Part shown: positions 1-10,249 of the stretch, piece by piece | How positions within the stretch are numbered: the first letter of the stretch is position 1 | Layout of the letters: each line of letters starts with the position of its first letter | Source: Saprospiraceae bacterium | GTDB lineage: Bacteria > Bacteroidota > Bacteroidia > Chitinophagales > Saprospiraceae | Assembly (NCBI GenBank): GCA_016717145.1 | Contig: JADKGD010000053.1 | Location: 1 to 16,293, forward strand | Length of the DNA stretch: 16,293 bases | Direction: 5' to 3' | Notes under the pieces: model-generated | The model's database searches: none | The model's input: the letters and a program-made list of their open reading frames with translations, nothing else | What the model was told of the DNA's origin: nothing | Made by a program: the position numbers and the translations under genes

Positions 1-479
1 ATCAAATCCTGATCGGGTATGATATTGCCAAATCCATCTCTGTATACTATGGGGGCTTTGTCTAGGTCGGGCTCTATTTCAGGAACAGTGATAGGTTGTT
101 TTGGGATGATGCCTTTTTTAAATTTTTAAGTACACTATAATAACAGAGCCCGTCCTTTTTGGTGATTTTTGATAAAAACTCACCTGGTTTAAAAACGGGG
201 TATCTAATATTATCTGGATACTTCCGTTGATAATTTCTCTGATTTCTTTACGCCAGATTTCATGTTTTGATTTGGAGTTATAAATCACCATATTCTGATA
301 TAAATCACCATCTACCGGTAGCCAGATGATCAGTTGCTGACAGTCCGGATAGTGTACTAATCTGATGCGGGTTTCATCCATCAAATCAACGAGCCAGTTT
401 TTTGTTTTGATTTGTCTTTGGAGGGTCGAACATTTTCCAGATTGGTCATGGTGACTATACCGAAATAACTTTTTTCCAT
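1..479 (-). CDS. Uncharacterised protein, N-terminal part (runs off the left edge, frameshifted)
   Basis: I do not know a function for this gene. The ATG at 479 lies 25 bases after the stop of the upstream lipoprotein gene and opens MEKSYFGIVTMTNLENV. After a frameshift near 385 the frame continues with DETRIRLVHYPDCQQLIIWLP, a hydrophilic beta-rich domain without a signal peptide. Two more breaks, near 190 and at an A-run near 118, lead into a proline-rich stretch (IIPKQPITVPEIEPDL) and a YRDGFGNIIPDQD motif at the edge. From memory, Bacteroidota hypothetical proteins share this layout (short N-terminal strand, 'IIWLP' domain, Pro/Glu linker, 'YRDGFG' motif), but I could not check this. It sits last in a minus-strand set with DUF3667 and OmpA-like genes. 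Confidence 0.55.
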
Positions 480-504
480 CTTATTTTGTGACTATATCGT
501 GTTT

Positions 505-1030
505 CTAATAAAATACAAAACCCAGTTTTTCTAATGATTTTTTTACTTTTTGCTCAGAGATATTCTTTTTGGAGCGTTTTACCAGATGTATATTGAGAGA
601 ATCCTGTTTCTGAAGGGCCAATGACAAATTAAGCACTTTTAGATGCTGTATTTCCGCTTCTTCGAGCAGTTTTTTCATGATATCGACATTAACTTTGTTT
701 GAGAGCGAAAGATCATCCATTCTTTTTGAAAGGTCAGCATTCGTAGTTTTTACGAAAATGAGGTTGTCTTCCATGTTTTTTATTGTAACATCTTTCAGCA
801 AATCTTCTTTTTCATACTTTCCATTTCACAGTCCTTAAGTTTAGTTTTCATGGTGAGCAGTGGTTAACTTTTGCTCAAGGTCAAGATTATTTTTATATAT
901 TCCGCTACTTGACCATTACGTTGCTTTGAAAGGTCATTTGGACCTGATGGTATGATAATTCAGTTGTTTGTACTTCTTTGAAGATACACAGAAGATACTA
1001 CAACAACGATCAAAGAAAAAGCTCTCTCAT
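505..1030 (-). CDS. Lipoprotein with OmpA-type N-terminal coiled coil, lacking an OmpA domain (frameshifted)
   Basis: The ATG at 1030 overlaps the DUF3667 stop by four bases (ATGA), suggesting translational coupling. Joining frames gives a short hydrophobic signal (LIVVVVSSV), then Cys-Val-Ser-Ser-Lys-Lys-Tyr-Lys-Gln-Leu, the usual start of mature Bacteroidota OmpA-type lipoproteins. Next come charged coiled-coil segments: NNLDLEQKLTTAHHEN near 890-840, then 801-505 with DLSKRMDDLSLSNK and LALQKQDSLNIHL. In OmpA-family proteins these lead into a 'GVVYV' strand and the peptidoglycan-binding domain. Here the frame reaches the equivalent GFVFY and stops at 505. No peptidoglycan-binding domain follows, because the next gene starts 25 bases on. 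Frameshifts lie near 1018, 950-900, 840 and 800. It is either a truncated OmpA relative or a periplasmic coiled-coil lipoprotein. Confidence 0.55.
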
Positions 1031-1861
1031 ATTTTGTAAATTAAAGAGTTAAAAAGGGGATGGTATATTCGCCATAATATAATTGGAAGGAATGTCTGAG
1101 TGCCTACAAGAATATATTGCATACTCATAAATACAAAAGCAGCTATTATAATAGATTTCCAAATAGAATCAATTATCGATGCTTTAAAAAATCTCAAACT
1201 GAGCATAAAAATAATAGCTATTTCGCCACCCATAACCAAATATTTTGATTCGTAAAAAGGATGGAAGACGGCACTGATTAAATTCAGGATAGCTTGAAAT
1301 ATCATCAGATGACCAAATAAAAAAGTGATGACTGTGGCTCTTTCTGCCATATTGTGCGTACTTTTTCTGAAAAGTACTGATGTGGCCAATACATACAGTG
1401 GTATGATCATCAAAGAAAAAAAACTGCCATAATTATTAATGATGGCATCAAATACGGCCTCACTTTTCGACTGCAACAACTGCAGAAGCTTCTGTCTCGA
1501 AGCCATTTTCCATTGATTGTCGGGAAATATTAAAGTAGGTGTAAATAAAAAAATTAATACTTAAAATTGAGGAAAAAGTATTTTGAAAGGTATAATACTA
1601 CTTATCTCTGACACCATTGAGATATATGGAAATATAAAGTTAATAGGTCGTTGAGGTCAGAGAAACAAAATTATGCACACATATTTATCTTCAAAATTGG
1701 AAAAGAAAGTCTACAATACTGGATAAGATTGGCTAGAAGATATTCTTTGTTTTTAAGATGACCCCACAGTTGCTGCAATAAACACCCGCGATCAAGATTG
1801 CCGAGTTATTACATTCGACTTCATAAGATGAAAAGCTTTGTGAAATGGTTTTATCAGGCAT
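1027..1861 (-). CDS. DUF3667-type membrane protein with N-terminal zinc ribbon (frameshifted)
   Basis: This is a predicted inner-membrane protein of the DUF3667 type, a Bacteroidota family of unknown function. From the ATG at 1861 the product begins MPDKTISQSF. One frameshift further it carries two CxxC knuckles, Cys-Asn-Asn-Cys-like near 1820 and YCSNCG near 1780, as expected for the family zinc ribbon. After further breaks come a 'FEDKYV' stretch and then NGVRDKYYY, matching the family 'GKRxKYxxP' segment, followed by hydrophobic sequence. The final intact part, 1506-1027, has about four membrane segments and ends LFNSLIYKI. Including NYGSFFSLMIIPLYVLATS and HNMAERATVITFLFGHLMIF, it fits the family C-terminal half. 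The total of about 278 codons is normal for the family. At least three frameshifts lie between 1820 and 1560. The stop overlaps the next start. Confidence 0.68.
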
Positions 1862-1874
1862 AAATTTTACTTTG

Positions 1875-1909
1875 AAAAAGTACAGATGCTTTGGGGAAGA
1901 CATCTGTAC
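1875..1909 (-). terminator. Rho-independent terminator of the minus-strand surface-protein gene
   Basis: A perfect 9-bp inverted repeat (GTACAGATG at 1880-1888 and CATCTGTAC at 1901-1909) encloses a 12-base loop. On the minus strand it is followed directly by five T (1879-1875). The T-run is only on the minus-strand side, so it should end transcription coming from 2114-7098. It lies 14 bases before the DUF3667 start, so it may also influence expression of that gene. Confidence 0.65.
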
Positions 1910-2085
1910 ATATTAAATTAACAAAACAATCAATTAGAATTAAAAACAGTACAAAATTGTGGGATAAATAACTGCTGTTCAAAAATTTTATAGTAAAGTG
2001 TATGAATAGTAAAGTGAAAGGTATAAATAGGCATTTGAAGTAAAAACGGACTAATGCTTGAAGGCTTATATGTGTATTCATAATA

Positions 2086-2107
2086 TTTATAGCTAAAAAG
2101 TTATAAA
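2086..2107 (-). terminator. AT-rich hairpin just after the surface-protein stop codon
   Basis: TTTATAGCT (2086-2094) and AGTTATAAA (2099-2107) can pair over nine positions, one of them G-T, around an AAAA loop, starting seven bases after the stop at 2114. There is no T-run behind it. It may be a weak terminator or an RNA 3' stabilising hairpin. The stronger terminator is at 1875-1909. Confidence 0.3.
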
Positions 2108-2113
2108 AATTAT

Positions 2114-5100
2114 TTATTTGGAAAGTTTTACAATTCTATAGATTTGGTTTGAAAGATGAAGAAAGTAATGCCCATCCTCAAATTTTTCCATGTTTATGTT
2201 ACTTTCATCTTGTAATATGCCTTGTGAAATCATATTGCCTAGCTATTGGTCAATATATAAGACCTTTTTTCATCGGTATTCATTAATACATTCAAAGTGT
2301 TAAAAACTGGATTAGGAAAGAGTTTGATTTGGTCGTCACGTTGATTTATAATTTGAACAAGAGAAGAATATACTACTGAGCCATCAAAATCTACATGTTT
2401 TACTCTGTACAAATTAGCACCTATCAATGGAGTATTGTCATCATAGTTATAGGTGCTTACAATTGAATGATCCTGATTAGAGATCAATGTAGCTATAGTG
2501 AAAAATACGCCTTCTTTATTCATTCTTTCTAACACATATTCTTTACTGTTTATTTCATGAGAAACGGTCCAAATCAGCTTATTTACCGATCCGTTTTTGT
2601 AGCCATCAAATGATAGAAAATTTATAGGCAATACGATTAAGCACTGAGCCTGGATCTCTGCTACTGAGCTGCAGCCTGTACCATTTCCTGAGATAAACTT
2701 ATTACCATTTGGTTGATTTACAAAGTCACAAATAGCTTTAGCGTCACAGTCTGAGAGCGATGGGTTATTTTCTATAAATAAATTGGAAGTGATAATGATG
2801 GGATGATTTAAGGACGAAATATCTGTTAATAAAGCATTGTTGGTGAAGGCAAGTGAAGACAAACTATTTAAACTTTCCAATCCATGTAGTGATATCATTG
2901 CATTATTATTTTCAATGCCGAGATAACCATTGATTTGACTTATGTGTAAACCTCCTAAATTTGGTAGAACATCATTGTATGTGATCTCCATATCTCCTGT
3001 CAAAGTAGTGACATTACTCAAAGCACCAATATCAGTCAAAATCGCATTAAAACTTATCGTTAAATTGCCGCTAATGATACTACCAAGTTGCCCAACCCAT
3101 CTAGAGATATCAATGCGTCGTTTGAAGTAATATAAATATTTCCCGCCAAATTTATGACATTGTTGAGCCCTTCAAGATTGGATATAGATTTTGCTGCCAA
3201 AATGGTCAATCCATTACCTATACTTGTCAAATTCGAAAACCAAGTATATTTGGAAGTGATTGAACACTAATTAATGATAATCTTCCACTGACACTATTTA
3301 ACGTGTCTTGGCAGATATATCTTGGAAGTCCATTATAATTTGAAATCGAAAAGTCACCAATTACTGACGTTAAGTTATTCAATCCTTCCAAAGAAACTAA
3401 GCTAACACTGCCGTTGTAAAGATCAACTCCACCGATATTTGTAACATTGTTTAGTCCTATTAGATTTTCCATCAAATAATTTTCAGCTAGTGAAAATTTT
3501 CGGTATGGAAGATAAGCCCTGCAGACCATCGAGATTTATCATTTTTCTATTATACACCAATTTTAAATATCCACCCAAAGATGTCAGACCACTCAGACCA
3601 TGCAAATTGACTAACTCGTCATTGCGATAAATATCCAAGTCACCTGAGATGGTATTTAAACTATTTAAACCTTGAAAATTGATTAGACTTAAATTGCCAC
3701 ATGAAAAGATCACCATCGACAAAAGAAAGTGAACTCAATCCTGACAAATCCGCTAAAATCCAATTATAGCCGATAAAAATATCCCCATCAGTTTGTGTCA
3801 AAGCATTAAAAGCTAGAGACGTAAGTAATGGATTGGTCAATACTTCAAGACTTCCTACAGAAACAATGTTTTGCATACCTTGCAAGGATGTTAAAACAGG
3901 GTTGTTTTCGATCTGCAATTTGCCATCAATTTTTGTAATTTGTAAAAAAGGCGTAACATCTACGATATCATTTCCACTTATTCTCACATTACCCCTTATC
4001 CTATTACATACTGGATAATTGATAAAAAAATCGAAAAGATCCTGTTGACTGTTTAATACGATATCGCCATTCCAGCCACAATCATTGGGGTGGCACACAA
4101 TGATGACTTGATCTCGAGAAGCACAATTAGAAACATTTCCAATGATATTGGCACTATTTGCTGGATTATCCAAGTAGGTACAAAAATTTGGATTACTACA
4201 ATAAGCAAGCACAGGATTATTAGAAATATCTAGGTGTGTTAAACTGGTTATGTTTATATTCTGTAAATCAGACACATCGTTTAATTGGGCATTATTTAAA
4301 ATATAAATCAAATTAATTGTCGTTAAATTATTCAGTCCATTAAAGTTAATCAAAGCTGGACAATGTTGAATTATAGCCGATCCACTTATCGTATTTAGCT
4401 GTAGCAAGGAAGATAAGTCAGCAAGATTATCACAATAGGAGATACCTAGTGTATTATTTATAGTGGTCAAATTATTTAATCCTGCCAAGGAAGTCATTGA
4501 TGCGTTTTGGAATAATTGAATACTTCCTACTGAAACAAGATTCTGTAAGCCATTCAAATTGATAAAGGTTAAGGTTTTGATCTAAATACAATGTTCCTGA
4601 CAATGTTGTTAACCCTTCTAGGCCAGTAAGATTAACAATACTATTACACGAACTCAAATTTAAGGATTCGCCTAGATGTGTCAACGATTGTAGTGGGCTT
4701 AAATTTGAGATGTTTGGATTTGAGCTAATGTTTAGATTTTTACCAATGGAAACTAGATTTGGAATGGTAGGAATAGCCATCATTTCTGTACCAATAATAG
4801 AATAAGTTCCATTAATATGTGTTAATGCCTGGAATGCATTGACAGTGGAAAAGGTTCCATTACCAAGATATAGGTTATCAATTATGTTTTGAATATTGTT
4901 AAAGCCAATTAGAGTATGGAGTATAATATTGTTATTGATAATCATTGATCCTCCCAAGGTTAAGAGTCCATTAAACCCATTTAAGGTATTTAAAATGATA
5001 TTGTCATTGATGTTAAGATCGCCTCCAATATCAATGATGTGATTCATCTGAATAGTGGTCAGCAAAGGGTTCATTTCAATGTTTATGTTTCCACTTACCG

Positions 5101-7098
5101 TAAGTATTTGCTGCAGTGGGCTGAGATCCATGATATCTGCGCGACTGACTGTTATATTGCCAATGATGTGTTGACAATTAGGATTGTCGGTTGGCCACCG
5201 GTTGATGGCTGCTTGGTCAAAAAAGTTAAGGTCGCCAGTACATTGATTGGTACTACAATGACTGGTCACTTCTGGTCGTGTAGTACATCCAGGTGCATTT
5301 GCGGATATGGTTCCAGGATTTGTAGAATCGGCAAAATAAGCACAAATACTGGCTACCTGACCACACATCGATAGGCTTGAGTTGTTAGTAATGCTTGCAT
5401 TCAACATCAAATTTTGATTTACATTATCTAATGCCGATATGTCAGTTAACATTTCATTCATTTTGATTATCAAATATTCTAAAGAAACAACGTTGTCTAA
5501 GCCATTTAATGAAGTGAGCAAGGGATTATTTTCCTAAGTATAGCGCTTTCATATTAATGATACCTTGTAAACCATCAAAATTCGAAATATTTGGTACGTT
5601 TACAACAACTAAATCCCCATCAAAAGTATTCAAATTTGTTAAACCGACAGTGGTGAAGGCAGAGCAATTATTCAAAGCGATTCCATCGCCTATTGTGGTC
5701 AAATTGTTTAGGCCAACAAAACTAGTCACAGATGTATTTTCATTTAAAATAATTTTTTCTCCAATCGTTGTTAAACTGTTAAGCTCACTTAAATTTACAA
5801 GCATATTATTCTTAAAAATGATCAAGTTTTTACCGACGTTTTGAAGTGCTTGCAATCCGTTTAAAGAAGACAATTGATTGTTTTCCGTCAAAATTAAACT
5901 TTTACCGATATTGGTTAAATTGGTTAAATCGCCGATTGAAATCATGTCGTTATTGGAAGCTATGTGGAAGTCTTCCCCAATATTGTTAAGTGCTGGTAGA
6001 ACGCCTATTTGGCTTAGAAAATCGTTATTAGTAATGTACATATTTTTTCCTACCGTTGCCAAACTAGAAAGTGCTGATATATTAGCCAATGAGATATTGT
6101 CATATACATTCAGATTGCCAGAAATACTTGTCAAGTTATGTAATCCATATAGATTAGTCAAGCTATTATGATTGAAGATATCTAAATTTCCATCAATGTT
6201 TTGTAAAACACTTAAAGGGAGATAGCGAACTCACGTCTCTGATCTCTACGTTTCCTTTGATGGTATGACAACCAGGATAATTAGTAGTAAAGTTGTCGAT
6301 ATGAGCTTGGAAATAGAAATTGATACCACTATATCCGCAAGTGCCTGGATAACAATTTTGCAAAATGATTTCTCTATCTTCGCAACCAATTTGGTTATTA
6401 ATGATCGTATAGTTACCGCCATTGGCCAAAAAAGTACAAAAATTTGAAATATGACAAATAGCCAACTGTGGGTTGTTTTTGATTTCAAGAAAGTTGAGTG
6501 TATTAGATTGGATTTGTTCAAGTGGCGTAAGATTGGTAAGTATATTGTTATTGTTAATAAAAATTTGTTTCACATCATGCAAGGCTTGAAGTCCAGATAA
6601 ATTGTGCAGGTTATCGTTAAAATGTATTTTTACAAAACCATTGACCGTCTGCAAGGCTTGAAATCCGGAGATATGGGCTAAGTTTTGATTAGCATTAATA
6701 TTTAGATTGCCACAGGTATGAAGTGCACTAAAACCTGTAAGGTTTGTCATGGAAGGGATATTTCTTATTTTAACTTCACCGCTTACGCTTAATAGACTAT
6801 TTATGCCAGCAGTGGTAGTCAATGCTGGGCAGTCAATTATAAATAAATAGCCATCTATCATTGAAATGGAAGATAGTCCTGATAAATTAGTGATGTCAAC
6901 ACCTGTTATGGTCACGTTGCCAAGGATATGTGTACAACCAGGAAAGTTTGTTGAAAAATTGTCAATAGCACTTTGTGTATTTAAATTGATTCCGGTAGGA
7001 AAACACTGACTATGGAGTGTGACACTAGACCACAATAATACCGTATACAGAGGTATTAGATAATATAACTTAAATTTTGTATTACACAATGAATTCAT
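2114..7098 (-). CDS. Giant secreted leucine-rich (receptor-L-like) surface protein with T9SS type A sorting tail (frameshifted)
   Basis: This is a probable outer-surface protein exported by Sec and then T9SS, with a likely binding or adhesion role by inference. The ATG at 7098 is followed by a signal peptide ending near residue 30 (VLLWSSVTLHS). About 1,600 residues of 23-24-residue repeats follow, of the form LTSLxGLxNLTxIGGxLxIxxN, close to receptor-L or LRR repeats. They fall into four modules, each with an N-terminal cap (IDNFxTNYPGCxxIxGNVxI) and a C-terminal Cys-rich cap. After the fourth module comes a domain typical before T9SS tails (LPINFLSFDGY, then LIWTVSHEINSKEYVLER), then KLFPNPVFNTLNV and, after the last frameshift, a tail ending RIVKLSK. 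Frameshifts lie near 6217, 5530, 4570, 3700, 3500, 3237, 3090 and 2240. At each one the repeat phase resumes, so this is one gene and not eight. It has its own promoter at 7119-7146. Confidence 0.9.
2641..4092 (-). repeat. Module 4 of the surface protein
   Basis: This is the last and longest module, about 484 residues. It begins PNDCGWNGDIVLNSQQDL with the cap NYPVCNRIRGNVRISGNDI. LRR-like units follow across four frameshifts (near 3700, 3500, 3237 and 3090). It ends LSDCDAKAICDFVNQ and GCSSVAEIQAQC, after which the pre-sorting domain starts. Confidence 0.8.
4093..5254 (-). repeat. Module 3 of the surface protein
   Basis: This module has about 388 residues. It begins TNQCTGDLNFFDQAAINRW with the cap NPNCQHIIGNITVSRADI, in which the usual NYPGC is changed to NPNC. 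LRR-like units follow. It ends LAYCSNPNFCTYLDNP and NCASRDQVIIVC. One frameshift lies near 4570. Confidence 0.8.
5255..6351 (-). repeat. Module 2 of the surface protein
   Basis: This module has about 366 residues. It begins PGTCGYSGINFYFQ with the cap HIDNFTTNYPGCHTIKGNVEI. About a dozen 24-residue units follow, regular in the 6161-5526 stretch (for example LSSLNGLQALQNVGKNLII). It ends LSMCGQVASICAYF and GCTTRPEVTSHC. Frameshifts near 6217 and 5530 interrupt it. Confidence 0.8.
6352..7008 (-). repeat. Module 1 of the surface protein
   Basis: This is the first and shortest module, about 219 residues. It starts after the signal peptide with QCFPTGINLN, has the cap IDNFSTNFPGCTHILGNVTI, then about six LRR-like units. 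It ends in a Cys cap (LAICHISNFCTFL, then GCEDREIILQNC). Confidence 0.8.
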
Positions 7099-7118
7099 TT
7101 TGTTAATATTTTATAGCA

Positions 7119-7146
7119 CAAAAGTAGGTGTAGACATATCTACCAA
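7119..7146 (-). promoter_or_regulatory. Bacteroidota-type promoter of the surface-protein gene
   Basis: On the minus strand, TACTTTTG (7126-7119) matches the Bacteroidota -7 consensus TAnnTTTG exactly. It is preceded by TTG (7146-7144) at a 17-base spacing, as expected for the -33 element. The start codon at 7098 lies 20 bases downstream of the -7 box, so the leader would be very short. Confidence 0.65.
7130..7143. promoter_or_regulatory. Inverted repeat in the spacer of the surface-protein promoter (candidate operator)
   Basis: GTAGA-CATA-TCTAC is a perfect 5-bp inverted repeat with a 4-base centre. It fills almost all of the 17-base gap between the -33 and -7 boxes. A dimeric protein bound there would cover the promoter. 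The arms are short, so it may be chance. Confidence 0.3.
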
Positions 7147-7303
7147 AAATAGAGAACTTATATATGGCGACATGTAACCAAAATGTGGTTGTATTGAAGT
7201 AGAATTCGGCAATTGGAGATATTGTCTTAATTATTTTGCAATATTGTTACCAAATAAGAGTAAATTTAACAACTTTTGCGCATGTCTTTGCTTCTGCGAC
7301 AAT

Positions 7304-10249
7304 ATGATTTGTGTAATCATGAGTTTGACCATCATGAAGATTGCTGAAGCTCAAACCTTCAGAACACGCATATTTGGCATTGAGGATGGGCTCTCTGGAC
7401 AGTATACTACCGGGATATGGAGTGATAGTCTTGGATTTTTGTGGGTAGGTACACCATCTGGAATAGCAAGATTCAATGGTAAAAGATTTACCAACTATTG
7501 CCAACCGGATGGTATACCTGGTTATCAGATGGACGCTTTTATGATAGATTCAAACCATAAAATCTGGGTAGGCTGTCGTGGTGGCATTGCTTACACTACC
7601 AATTATGTAAATTTTAAACACATAAAAACTTCCGATGGCAATGAACCTAGTTATGTTTTTAAATTATTTGAATACAAAAAAGATGTTTTTGCAGTCACGC
7701 AGCAAGGAATAATGCAGTATGCAGGAGGTAAAATGTGTCCATACAAATTTAAATTTCAAAACCTGGATAGTACGTTTGTACGTAACATTATCGTTCTCAA
7801 TGATGAAGAAGGACTGTTGATACAGACACTACAAAACACATACGAGTGTAGAAATGGCATCGCTACTCCGATAAAACTCAATTATAAATCTCCGCTATCC
7901 ATTCAAATTCATATTGATAAAGATGGGTGTAAAATTAATGATGGGAAAACTATTATGGCATACCCTTCCATGAAAAAGATTTATCAAGTTCCTGATACTT
8001 TGAAGAATATTTCCTTTTTTCATTTAGATTCTAAAAATAGGCTTTGGGTAATCCATGATTATCATGAACTTATCGTAAAATACCCTGATGGTAGGTACCT
8101 CAATATCAATAAAGATACGAATCTAAAACTACCGCTGTCTCATTATATTAAAGAAGATTTTCAAAATAATATCTGGATTAGTGGTCTATCAGGATTGGTA
8201 CAGATAAAAGAGAACATGATTTATGATTTATTACAAAATCATGATTCCATCAAACACCTTGGCGCGATCAGAAATGTAAAATACCGCGCTAAAAATGTAT
8301 ATGCTAGAACTAGTGCAGCTGTTTTTTTAGCTAATCCTGATGGTATGAAGCCCATTGGTCTAAAGGCGAATGATTTGAAAGATGACTACGTCCTTGATTT
8401 TGAAGTGGATAGTGAAGGCAATGTATACTCGCTCACAGCAAAACAATTTTTGTATGTACATGATTCTAAAAATAATTTAGTAGCAAAAAAAATATTGTCT
8501 GGTGCTTTTAAAAAGCTTTATTACAATAAAAACAGCAATCAAATTGTATTGGTAGGGCCATCCATTTCTACTATAGATTCCAAAAGAGAAATCAAAGAAC
8601 TGACTAGCCATTGGTGTGAAAAATATGCCAGAACTGTATTTGCAACTTATGATAAAGAAATCATTTTAGCGTCTCCATGTGGTGTTTATGTCATTAGAAA
8701 TGACGAATTTGTCAAAGCAGATATGAAAGACCAAAGCAGGCATTTTGTAAATATCGCTACTTTTAATAATCAACTTTGGTTCAGCACAAACTATGATGGT
8801 ATATATAGATATCAATACACTGGAATTAATAAATATACCTTTCACGACGTACTAAAGTTAAGTGACAATACGGAAATGGTCATGGTAAACACATTGCAGG
8901 TCATTGATAAAGAAAGATTTGTTATAGGGAATACATACGGCTTGACGATATGTCACCTTAATCTTCATGGCTTAACCAATCTAACCAAATTGAGTCTTAA
9001 AGATGGATTAAACCGACCTATATATAACTATGATTATATCGAAAAGATGAATCCGGCTTTTTGTATGTTGGTAATGAAGATGGTGTACAAAAAATCAATC
9101 CTGAACATTTTAAAGACAAGAAACCCAAATTGATCGTGCGCAAGCTGTATAATTCTGTGACACACGAAATACTACAAAATTTTGACTCACCTACTTCAAC
9201 TGTTAAAGAAATTATACTGCATCATAATAATAACAGCATTACCATTGATTATGAGGCCTTACAGTTTGATTTTGCTGAACAGGTACAATTTCAAGTCATA
9301 TTGTATTCTGGAAGAGATACTTTTCAAAATCTTTTGACCAAACAAGAATCGGCCACATTTATCAATCTCACACCAGGCCGATATACTCTTGACATCAATG
9401 TTTTTAATAGCAGAGGTATCAAAGGTTCAAGTAATATATCTCTTTCCTTATACATTCTTACCCCTTTTTGGAAAACATGGTGGTTTTTAACCATATGCGC
9501 ATTCATGTGTCTCATTGCTGGATATTTATTTTTTTATATAAGGTATCTCAAAATTAAGAACAAGGAAGTTGCTCAAAAAAGCTGGAAAACAAAATAGCAG
9601 AATTAAAGCTAAAGGCATTGCAGTCTCAGATGAATCCACACTTCATTTTTAATAGCCTTAATTCTATCCAGGATTTCATTTGTCAAATGAAGCGCCGGAA
9701 GCTGTCAGATACTTAACCAAATTTTCTAGATTGATTAGACAAATATTAGATAATTCTACATCTCACTATATCTCGCTTAAAGATGTTAAAGATACCATGC
9801 AGAATTACTTGGAGCTTGAAAAATTACGATTGGATAATAACCTGAATTATACCATTATCATAGACAATCAATTAGATATCGACGATACTTTTATGCCTTT
9901 TATGGCTATACAACCACATGTAGAAAATGCTATCTGGCATGGTCTTGTAGGTAGAGAAACCAATCGACAATTAATCATTTCTTTTACCAAATATAACAAT
10001 GATCAATTTATATGTACGATCGAAGATAATGGAATAGGTAGAGTAAAATCAATGTCTCTGAAGTCAAAACATCAATCCAAAGGAACAAAAATGATCCAAG
10101 AAATACTGACTACGATAAGTGATATATCTGATGTTCCTATTGAACAGAATATATCTGATCTTACTGATGATCAAGGCTTACCTAGAGGTACCAGAATAGA
10201 AATTAAATTTCCATTGTATATAAATCAAAATAATATAGACTTGCCATGA
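7304..10249 (+). CDS. Two-component sensor: beta-propeller, Y_Y_Y domain and LytS-like histidine kinase (frameshifted)
   Basis: This is a membrane sensor kinase of the LytS/YehU (His_kinase) class with an extracellular propeller. Propeller repeats run through the first ~600 residues: GFLWVGTPSGIARFNG, HKIWVGCRGGIAY, NRLWVIHDYHE, NNIWISGLSGLVQI. A Y_Y_Y-type domain follows (FINLTPGRYTLDINVFNSRG), then one membrane helix near 9475-9550 (TWWFLTICAFMCLIAGYLFF). The kinase part has MNPHFIFNSLNS with the phosphoacceptor His at 9639-9641, an N box (QPHVENAIWHGL) and a G box (IEDNGIGR). Frameshifts lie near 9058, 9580 and 9680. The start is uncertain: the frame is open further upstream, and 7304 was chosen because a hydrophobic signal ending in AEA follows. 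Near-match -7 boxes lie at 7231-7238 and 7271-7278. The stop overlaps the regulator start (ATGA). Confidence 0.88.

Noticed and set aside
1854..2081. Open frame of 75 codons on the minus strand, hydrophobic
   Set aside because: The rho-independent terminator hairpin at 1875-1909 lies inside it, it overlaps the DUF3667 start, and its composition looks like AT-rich non-coding sequence.
5039..6171. Three open frames on the plus strand (5039-5374, 5557-5844, 5878-6171)
   Set aside because: They are antisense to the regular LRR units of the surface protein, and their apparent repetition only mirrors that repeat.
2114..7098. A tandem DNA repeat or CRISPR-like array, because of the 72-base periodicity
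   Set aside because: The period is seen in the protein (24 residues). The DNA units are divergent and there are no identical repeats with spacers.
7247..7504. Open frame on the minus strand in front of the surface-protein gene
   Set aside because: It is antisense to the sensor kinase start, where the plus-strand frame has clear propeller motifs.
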